From the NCBI GenBank assembly GCA_010279815.1, contig QEOQ01000544.1, positions 1,042,273 through 1,081,453 of the forward strand: a DNA stretch of 39,181 bases, read 5' to 3'. The notes below the pieces were generated by a model. It saw only the letters and a program-made list of their open reading frames with translations, did no database searches and was not told the DNA's origin. Each line of letters starts with the position of its first letter. Positions within the stretch are counted from its first letter, which is position 1. Source of the DNA: Brachionus plicatilis (Eukaryota; Rotifera; Eurotatoria; Ploima; Brachionidae). Shown piece after piece: positions 26,001 through 31,594 of this stretch. The position numbers and the translations under genes are program-made.

Positions 26001-26492
26001 TCCTATTTAAAATCTTTGTGGAACCTTCTTAATCTTCGAAGAGCGATACTTCTTACAGAGCATAGACAAGAGCCTTTTGATGCATTGAATGATGCTTTTA
26101 GACATCCAATTCAAAAAGAACAGGATAATCAAGATAATGGTATAGATGATAGTGATGGGAATAAGAATGAAGAGCTGGCAAAATTAATAATGTCTGACAA
26201 ATATCAAAAACCAGAAAACATGTTAATTATACTTGAATTTTTGTATAAATACATTATTCATCGGCTTATTCCGAATTCAGAAAGTTTCGAAAAATCAAAA
26301 AATGATGAAACAGAATTGTTAAATGGTGAGATACCAATCGAACATGTGTTTAATGAACTAGCAAATGATGCTGATTTTTCACAAGAACAAGTTGTATTCC
26401 AAATAATTGATTTGAATAATATAAAACTAAAAAATGTAAATCATCTATGGATGATTTTAGTAATCATTTATTTGAAAAATTCAAATTTATAA
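8025..26492 (+). CDS. RNF213: RNF213/mysterin-like giant AAA+ E3 ubiquitin ligase
   Basis: A cytosolic dynein-like AAA+ ubiquitin ligase. In vertebrates the family acts at lipid droplets and in cell-autonomous defence, including ubiquitylation of bacterial LPS. Exons: 8025-8058, 8111-8170, 8221-8419, 8484-8906, 8958-9145, 9202-9497, 9555-9733, 10623-10856, 10921-12835, 13102 into the gap, then near 14120-14174 (unclear), 14316-14471, 14531-23149, 23204-23341, 23915-25912, 25983-26492. Outside the gap all phases match, giving about 5,040 codons; human RNF213 has about 5,200. In order: acidic/lysine-rich N-terminus, CBM20, helical stalk, P-loop SDRAGVGKS, GETGCGKT with FFDEA, GKPGSSKS with VLDEI, the family signature PIPLVNRLEKHLL (19667-19705), a RING, an RZ finger and a C-terminal domain. 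A 5.2-kb stretch holds the AAA core, so all activity-defining parts appear intact. The junctions around the N gap (13271-14119) cannot be resolved. An unseen upstream exon is possible. Confidence 0.93.
8236..8710 (+). repeat. Duplicated segment within N-terminal exons 3 and 4 of the RNF213-like gene
   Basis: Two in-frame copies, about 8236-8338 and 8599-8710, encode nearly the same Asp/Asn/Glu-rich peptide (core NRSEVENETAEKK, then NEIKN-ERES). A stretch of roughly 38 bases from AATAGATCT onward differs at one position. The copies lie in adjacent exons, so a partial exon duplication is the simplest reading. The segment is low-complexity and probably disordered. Confidence 0.85.
8780..9250 (+). 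other. CBM20 carbohydrate-binding domain coding region
   Basis: Split over three exons, the predicted chain INLRFYVYAPPEF...HNLGEWKPENM...ITGDHSF...EYKY...GFKTNRILNF...FHSIYDGI has the layout of the starch/glycogen-binding CBM20 module at the N-terminal side of RNF213. It includes the LGxW tryptophan expected to contact sugar. An exact 18-base tandem duplication at 9010-9045 doubles the peptide KLEYKY in one beta strand. Its assignment rests on domain order and these motifs, not on a profile search. Confidence 0.7.
9734..10622 (+). other. Intron 7 of the RNF213-like gene, carrying a MITE
   Basis: This 889-bp intron is far longer than its neighbours of about 50-65 bp. It starts GTAAAT after the codons for SEFKK and ends TTTTTCAG before LLQNNNQ. 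A MITE-like hairpin element takes up more than a third of it and accounts for part of the extra length. The rest is featureless AT-rich sequence. Confidence 0.85.
9802..10125. mobile_element. MITE: 324-bp hairpin element with long terminal inverted repeats and 8-bp TSD
   Basis: The element starts GGCAAAATG and ends CATTTTGCC. The two arms (about 9802-9931 and 9987-10125) are near-complete reverse complements with a few indels, around an unpaired centre of roughly 55 bases. It is flanked by the exact direct repeat TTATTTGT (9794-9801 and 10126-10133). An 8-bp duplication fits hAT-, P- or Merlin-type transposases; the termini do not match a family I can name. There is no coding capacity, so it is non-autonomous. 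Confidence 0.9.
13271..14119. other. Assembly gap (849 N)
   Basis: A run of N interrupts the stalk region of the RNF213-like gene, after the codons for FIEWLRSNASS. The gap hides at least one splice junction. The sequence just after it (14120-14174) can be read as KFNKISFDNNTGKDLKK in one frame, or as a short exon starting after TACAG at 14155. Gap length may be an estimate, so frame cannot be carried across it. Confidence 0.99.
15962..15988 (+). other. Degenerate P-loop (SDRAGVGKS) in an early AAA unit
   Basis: The peptide VQVITSDRAGVGKSLYVQRQI fits a Walker A strand-loop-helix, with GxGKS intact but the usual first glycine replaced by Asp/Arg context. I see no matching Walker B Asp-Glu shortly downstream. 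In the family only two of six AAA units are thought to hydrolyse ATP, and an earlier unit may hold nucleotide structurally; this site would fit that role. Confidence 0.65.
17249..17461 (+). other. Active AAA site: Walker A GETGCGKT and Walker B FFDEA
   Basis: The motif GETGCGKT (17249-17272) follows IPVIVM. About 60 residues on, FTILFFDEANS supplies the Walker B Asp-Glu pair (Asp codon at 17456). This is the canonical third AAA unit of RNF213, one of two with complete hydrolysis machinery. Later IIAACNPYKK gives the sensor-1 asparagine. Confidence 0.9.
18395..18634 (+). other. Active AAA site: Walker A GKPGSSKS and Walker B VLDEI
   Basis: GKPGSSKS (18395-18418) follows IPLFII, and SVIVLDEIGLAE brings the Walker B Asp-Glu at 18629-18634. 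The GxPGSSKS form is typical of the fourth AAA unit of RNF213 homologues. GISNWVLDPAKMNRG downstream provides the sensor and arginine-containing segment. Confidence 0.9.
22124..22243 (+). other. RING finger, all-cysteine variant
   Basis: The peptide has Cys pairs CSGC, then CPSCLVCIDC, then CQNC, with spacing of a RING. The position normally held by histidine is occupied by cysteine (C-x2-C-x2-C-x2-C in the centre), giving eight cysteines. In RNF213 the RING is not needed for most ligase activity, which depends on the RZ finger, so relaxed ligand choice is plausible. Confidence 0.8.
23342..23914 (+). other. Intron near the 3' end of the RNF213-like gene
   Basis: A 573-bp intron in phase 0, from GTAAAT after FGKNK to TATTTAG before ENFDVLL. 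It separates the RING-containing exon block from the RZ finger exon. Apart from a tRNA-like fragment at 23758-23824 it is plain AT-rich sequence. Confidence 0.8.
23758..23824 (+). repeat. tRNA-like element (SINE head or tRNA pseudogene)
   Basis: TAACCGAATGG (23765-23775) resembles an RNA polymerase III A box, and GGTTCAAAATCC (23802-23813) resembles a B box with one extra A. Their spacing matches a tRNA gene, and AGTCATAGGA sits where an anticodon arm would be. The T stem and acceptor stem do not pair well, so a working tRNA is unlikely; a tRNA-derived SINE head or decayed tRNA copy is the better reading. Confidence 0.5.
24182..24253 (+). other. RZ finger (RNF213/ZNFX1-type zinc finger), catalytic E3 element
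   Basis: Within AWFRCPNGHLYTIGEC...QPMQDSICPTCKAQIGG are a Cys (24182), His (24194), Cys (24215) and a final C-x2-C pair. This is the RZ pattern shared by RNF213 and ZNFX1. The cysteine of GEC corresponds by position to the residue used for transthiolation in the human enzyme, and the zinc ligands around it are retained, so this copy looks catalytically competent. Confidence 0.92.
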
Positions 26493-26620
26493 TTACGATT
26501 TTCATTTTGATTTATCAATCCGTAATTTAATTCTAAGGAGAAATGAATTTTGTTTTTTTATCCATAAATTAATATTTTTTTTGTTAAAGTGATCTTGAAC
26601 TAAAATTATATCATTCCAAT

Positions 26621-26626
26621 AATAAA
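26621..26626 (+). terminator. Poly(A) signal AATAAA of the RNF213-like gene
   Basis: AATAAA lies 129 bases after the TAA stop codon at 26490-26492, at a usual distance for a short 3' UTR. It is the first canonical hexamer on this strand after the stop that I noticed. Confidence 0.55.
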
Positions 26627-26832
26627 GAATTTTTAATAACTGTTCAATTTTTTTTCAAAGTAATTTCATAATTTTTTTTATTAACCAATTTGTTTTCACA
26701 ATTTAATAGATTTATCTGGTTTTTTAAAATTTGGAAATTTTGTCTTTTTTAATTTATACTTCCTTAAATCTCAAATCATATTTTTGGATGTATTCATTCG
26801 ATCAATATCTCCAATTCTCAATAATTTTATTG

Positions 26833-27038
26833 TTTTTTAAGAAAAAGCTCATTTTTCGAAATTAATTAATTATTCTTAAAAAAATGTTTTCAATCAAAAC
26901 TAAAAGGTATATTTGATAAAAAGTTTTTGCATGATTTTTTTGTTTTTCCTATTTATAACATTTTTTTAAATCATGTAAAATTTAGTTAAAAAAGATTTTT
27001 TTCTCAAAATTGCGTGATAATCATATCAGATTTGCTCT
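26833..27038 (+). repeat. Dispersed direct repeat, left copy
   Basis: From TTTTTTAAGAAAAAGCTC to ATCAGATTTGCTCT this copy matches 29394-29623 over almost its full length, including long exact stretches around GCATGATTTTTTTG and AAAATTGCGTGATAATC. The right copy carries about 25 extra bases in the middle. The pair lies in the same orientation 2.4 kb apart. Confidence 0.88.
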
Positions 27039-28219
27039 ATCAAATTTTATTTTTAATTAAATGTTCTAATTGAATAGTTACTTTTTACTGTTTAAGAGAA
27101 CCAAACGGTTAAGTTCAGCTTTTATTGACTCTTAAACATCAATAAATGTTCAGTAAAATCAAAATAGATTCTTCTTTTAAATTTTTTTTTATATTTTTGG
27201 TAGTCAATTCTTTACTGAAACTTTGGACATGGCAAAAGAAGCTTTCAACCTAAGGATAGTTTTTAGCTAAAACGTATTATTGAGTCTTCTAAAAAATCAT
27301 TCTTAAAAATTTTCTTAGTTTCTTAGTAATAAATAAAAATAAAGTAATTAATTTGTTTCTAGACTCCAAATTCAAACAAACTTAGTTTTTTAGAAAAACA
27401 AGATTTTGTTACCTTAATCATAGAACATATTTTAAATTCAATTCGGCCTATAAAATCATTTAAAAAGAAGCAATTTGTTCATATAAATAATATGAAACAA
27501 AACTCGTTAAAAATTTTAAGTGTATTTATGATTTATAATAATCTTCAAATGTTTTTATAAAGATTTGACAATCTTAAAAAATAATATGCAAAGTGCACTC
27601 AGTTCGAATTTATTGAAATTAAATTTAAAAAATATAAGATTTTTTATTATTTAAAAACTTGTGAAATTCAGTACAAAATATCATTTAAATACATTATATC
27701 ATTGAAAATTAAGAAACAGTTGATGAGGATTTAAAATAAGAAAAATTTCATTGCAATTCATTAAATTTTTGATTGATTTTAACCGTGCAATAAATAAAGA
27801 CAAAAAAAAACCTATTAAATATTTAGAATAATAATATAAAGAAAAAAAAAAAAAACATAATGATATATTAAAATTGTTTTACTTATCATTACATGTATAA
27901 TCTGAAAAAAACTAAAATAAATGAGTTAACAAAAATGATAAAAAAGCTATTAATTGCTAATTAATTATATAATTTAATTAATTTAAATTCAAAAAAATTA
28001 AAAAAAATAATCCAATAAAAAAAAAATATTGAGTGCAAACTAACAAAGAAAATTTAAGGACAAAAAACAATCAAAGAATAAAATTTAACAGCAAGTAATT
28101 GTAATAATTAAATTAAAATCTAAAAGGACAAAACAATTGGTATTTAATACAGGAAAGAAAGAATAGAAGTAAAAAAAACAAAAAACAAAAAACAAAAGAT
28201 GACTTAAAATAAAAATTAT

Positions 28220-28404
28220 TGAGTTAAATCCATCAGCAGAGATTTTATCAATCAAACAAATATCAAGTGGTGAATATTGTTGGGAATTTTTGAGCTGAAT
28301 ATCAGATTTAAGCATGATGTTTGACCATTTGACTGCAAAAACTCCTCATCCAAACCTTAGCTCGACTTGCAATGACCAAGATTTGGAAAATTCGAGTGGT
28401 GAGT
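28220..28404 (-). repeat. Inverted copy of the 192-bp unit
   Basis: This segment is the reverse complement of the tandem 192-bp unit that follows, with a few substitutions and a 12-base deletion near its inner end. With the downstream array it forms a foldback structure around a ~55-base spacer. Where the tandem copies carry TAA in their longest reading frame, this copy carries GAA. Confidence 0.9.
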
Positions 28405-28459
28405 AGGGGTAGGAAACCGGTTCGTTTATGGAACCGGTTTATGGAACCGATTCCAAAAA
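28405..28459. repeat. Spacer of the foldback repeat with AACCGGTT palindromes
   Basis: The spacer holds two AACCGGTT palindromes (28415-28422 and 28432-28439) and a third related GGAACCGATTCC at 28444. It is markedly richer in GC than the surroundings. The three motifs are near-copies in alternating orientation and can pair with each other. Confidence 0.7.
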
Positions 28460-28972
28460 CCACTCGAATTTTCAATTTTATTTTCCAAATCTTGGTCATT
28501 GCAAGTCGAGCTAAGGCTTTGATGAGGAGTTTTTGCAGTCAAATGGTCAAACATCATGCTTAAATCTGATATTAAGCTCAAAAATTCACAACAATATTAA
28601 CCACTTGATATTTGTTTGATTGATAAAATCTCTGCTGATGGATTAAACTCACCACTCGAATTTTCAATTTTATTTTCCAAATCTTGGTCATTGCAAGTCG
28701 AGCTAAGGCTTGGATGAGGAGTTTTTGCAGTCAAATGGTCAAACATCATGCTTAAATCTGATATTAAGCTCAAAAATTCACAACAATATTAACCACTTGA
28801 TATTTGTTTGATTGATAAAATCTCTGCTGATGGATTAAACTCACCACTCGAATTTTCAATTTTATTTTCCAAATCTTGGTCATTGCAAGTCGAGCTAAGG
28901 CTTGGATGAGGAGTTTTTGCAGTCAAATGGTCAAACATCATGCTTAAATCTGATATTAAGCTCAAAAATTCA
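28460..28972 (+). repeat. Tandem array of a 192-bp unit, 2.7 copies
   Basis: Units begin CCACTCGAATTTTC at 28460, 28652 and 28844, exactly 192 bases apart; the third stops at 28972. The copies are almost identical, so the duplication is recent. 192 is 64 codons, and the minus-strand frame stays open over most of each unit (for example ...MMFDHLTAKTPHPSLSS...), ending in TAA. It may derive from a coding fragment, but I do not recognise the peptide. Confidence 0.93.
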
Positions 28973-30690
28973 AAATACAAACTATTCAAACATGCTTTTA
29001 TTTCAAACTGTGCGTAGGCTCTTCATTTTTCCCCTTTTTTCTATTGCTTCACTCCAATTTTTATTTTTAATGTACACTTTCATCTTTTCAATCCGACTTG
29101 TAAGCCAGCTATATTTTTGAATTTTTTTTTGTTTCATGCTTTTTATTTTGCATTTTTTAGAAGGGTTCTGTTCATGTTTTAGTTGTTAGCGTTTTTTTTG
29201 TTTTTCACTCCTTGATAAGCTTATCTTTTTTTATTTCACAATTTTAATTTTGAATTTATCTTAAAGTTTTCAACCAAATGAAATCTAAATTTTTTTTACG
29301 TTTATTATGAAAATTTCAATTTTTAAATTTATTAAAAAATTTAAAACCAATTTCATTTTTATTCGAAATTTTTTTTAAATTTTAGAGAAAATTATTTTTT
29401 AAGAAAAAGCTCATTTTTCGAAATCAATGAGTTATTCGTAATAAAATTTTTTTTTTTACTATCAAACAAAAAGATCTTAATCAAATAGTAGGTATATTTG
29501 ATAAAAAGTTTTTGCATGATTTTTTTGTTTTTCTTATTTATAACAGGTTTTTAAATCATGTAAAATTTAGTTAAAAAAGATTTTTTTCTCAAAATTGCGT
29601 GATAATCATATCAGATTTGCTCTTCAAAAAATGTCACGCAAAACCTAACAGAAAAACTCTAAGGTACAAGAATTCTCGAATTAAATATTAATAATTGAAT
29701 ATCAATAACATTTAGTAGATTCTATTTATTTTTAATGGAAAAAACACCACCGATTTTAACTCATGTGAAAACAATCAATTTGAAATATTTCAATTTCAAG
29801 TGGAAAAACAATATAAACAAGGTTAAGTTGCAATTAAAAATAGCAATAGACCATGATAAATGTTAAACCATATTTGAAAGCTAACTGATTCAAAACCAAA
29901 TTTTTAAAAACCAGACATGTTCTCAATTAAATTAAAACTCCATTAAACCAAATAATATCTAAAAGTGGTTTATTTATTATTAAATTTTGACGGTATATTT
30001 ATTGGAGTCAAATAACCAGTCTAATTTGTTTAATTTCTGGTCAAAATGGCTTTCAAGTGCTTGTTAATTATTTGCAATCAAGTCTTTTCTCATAAAATCT
30101 CCTATTACAAATAAAACACTCTTATAAAGCTCGATTCTCTCATAATAAAATGCGATAAATTTGATAAAATTTTATCTTAAATAAAATTGATCTTCTCGAG
30201 AGAATTGAAATTTATTGATTTCTTTATCGATCAGTTTATCTTCACCAAGTGCTTAATATTTGTCATTGACTAGTTTCTTATCGATAAAGTTAAATATTTG
30301 AGAGTATAATTAAAAATAACAAGAAGCACTTAAGAGACTTTGATCGCTGTTGAAATCGCCAATATTTATTGCCCAGTTTAATAATTAAAATAGTTTTTTA
30401 TCGATTGATTTTCAAGATAATCTTAACTTGAAACAATTAAAATTATTTAAATTTTGACCGATTTGATTGAATTTAATCAACCTAAAATATGTGCCCTTTT
30501 TCAACATCTGAATCTTTACTAATATAATTCAACTAAATTAATTTATATAATTTAATAAAAAGCAATTTTTATTTTTTGTATGGAAAGGAAAAATTCTTTA
30601 TATTTTTTTATTAAAATTTGATTGATTTTCTTGCCAAAAAAATCTCAAAATATAAAAATTAATCACAAAAAATATAGCAAGAAAATAGTA
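28973..30690. other. Gene-free AT-rich sequence
   Basis: Between the 192-bp array and the next tandem repeat there is no ORF of convincing composition. It contains the right copy of the dispersed direct repeat (29394-29623). The segment 30100-30400 has several ATCGATAAA-like words but no definable element. Confidence 0.65.
29394..29623 (+). repeat. Dispersed direct repeat, right copy
   Basis: The partner of 26833-27038, with an internal insertion of about 25 bases containing ATCAAACAAAAAGATCTTAA. The long exact matches indicate a shared recent origin. The ends lack the TG...CA of LTRs, and no coding sequence lies between the copies. Confidence 0.88.
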
Positions 30691-31457
30691 ACAAAATACT
30701 TTATTAACTAAAATTTAACAATTAAGTTGTGACTCTAAAATCTGACTCTCAATTATTCGACAAAATCATTCTTCAAGGAAAAATTATGAAAGCAATTAAT
30801 TAAATAATTCACCAGACTCTAAACAACATAAAAATAACTCTCAAATAACTTTAATAACTCTTATTTTAAATTAATGTTAAATCTAAATTTTTAGGATGTA
30901 AAAGAGCTACGAGTATCTTTTGAAAATAAATAATCTTTACTTTTTTGTGAGAAAAGGCTTCAGGTATTTTAATTTTATAATCTAACTATTCCATTTTTTT
31001 TCTAAACCAAGCAAAAAAAAACAAAATTAAAAAAAATCAAATACAAAAAAAAGAATGAAAAAAAAACAAATTAAATTTCAAAATACTTTATTAACCAAAA
31101 TTTAGCAAATTAATAATTAAGTTGCGAATTTAAAATCTAGCTCCGAGTTCCTCGGACAAAATTATTCTTCTAGGAAAAAACAAAAAAAGTGATTAACCAA
31201 ATAATTAATCTATCTTCCTTTTTGAAGTAAATAAATAATCTCTTCTTTTTTGTGAAAAAATTTTTCAGTTATTTTAATTTAATAATTTAAATGTTTCAGT
31301 ATCAATCAATTTATTAGTTTTTTTTTCACTAAGCCATACAAAAAAAAAACATAAAAATTAAAAATCAAACACAAAAAATCGAATAAGATAAAAAAACCAA
31401 AGTTAAATTTCAAAATACTTTATTAACCAAAATTTAACAATTAAATAATTTAAAATT
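30691..31457. repeat. Degenerate tandem repeat, ~330-390 bp unit, about 2.1 copies
   Basis: The phrase CAAAATACTTTATTAAC occurs at 30692, 31079 and 31411. After the first two come similar blocks: ATTCTTC..GGAAAAA, then ATAAATAATCT..CTTTTTTGTGA, then an A-rich stretch with repeated AAAATTAAAAA. The copies differ by many substitutions and indels, so this is older than the 192-bp array. It lies in the 3' flank of the LRR gene, where TTTATT could supply minus-strand poly(A) signals. Confidence 0.75.
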
Positions 31458-31465
31458 CAATTAAT

Positions 31466-31488
31466 TAGAGAGAGAGAAAGAGAGAGAT
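31466..31488. repeat. (GA)n microsatellite
   Basis: A short imperfect GA tract in the 3' flank of the LRR gene. Similar short GA tracts occur upstream of that gene around 35873-35895 and 36796-36808. Confidence 0.85.
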
Positions 31489-31573
31489 CAAACAAAGCGA
31501 TCAGAATAATGCTTCGAAATAAGAGATACATTTAAAAAATTTAAAAAAATAAAATGAATCGGATCTATGTACA

Positions 31574-31579
31574 TTTATT
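31574..31579 (-). terminator. Candidate minus-strand poly(A) signal
   Basis: TTTATT on the plus strand is AATAAA for the minus-strand LRR gene, only 16 bases after its stop codon. A further one lies at 31419-31424 in the tandem repeat. The closeness to the stop makes the more distal site also plausible. Confidence 0.35.
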
Positions 31580-31594
31580 TAGTAGTTCAACCAT

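Larger units (their letters stand above)
26493..28219. other. Gene-free 3' flank of the RNF213-like gene
   Basis: AT-rich sequence after the stop codon, with a poly(A) signal at 26621 and the left copy of a dispersed ~200-bp direct repeat (26833-27038). From about 27500 to 28200 it is mostly A-rich homopolymeric stretches on the plus strand. No ORF here looks protein-like. Confidence 0.7.

Noticed and set aside
28085..28999. Short ORFs in and around the 192-bp repeats as genes
   Set aside because: Each is a piece of the repeat unit ending at the same TAA, with no start context or partner exons; treated as repeat, possibly of coding origin.
26833..29623. LTR retrotransposon
   Set aside because: The direct repeats lack TG...CA ends, no primer-binding or polypurine tract is seen, and nothing between them encodes retroviral-type proteins.
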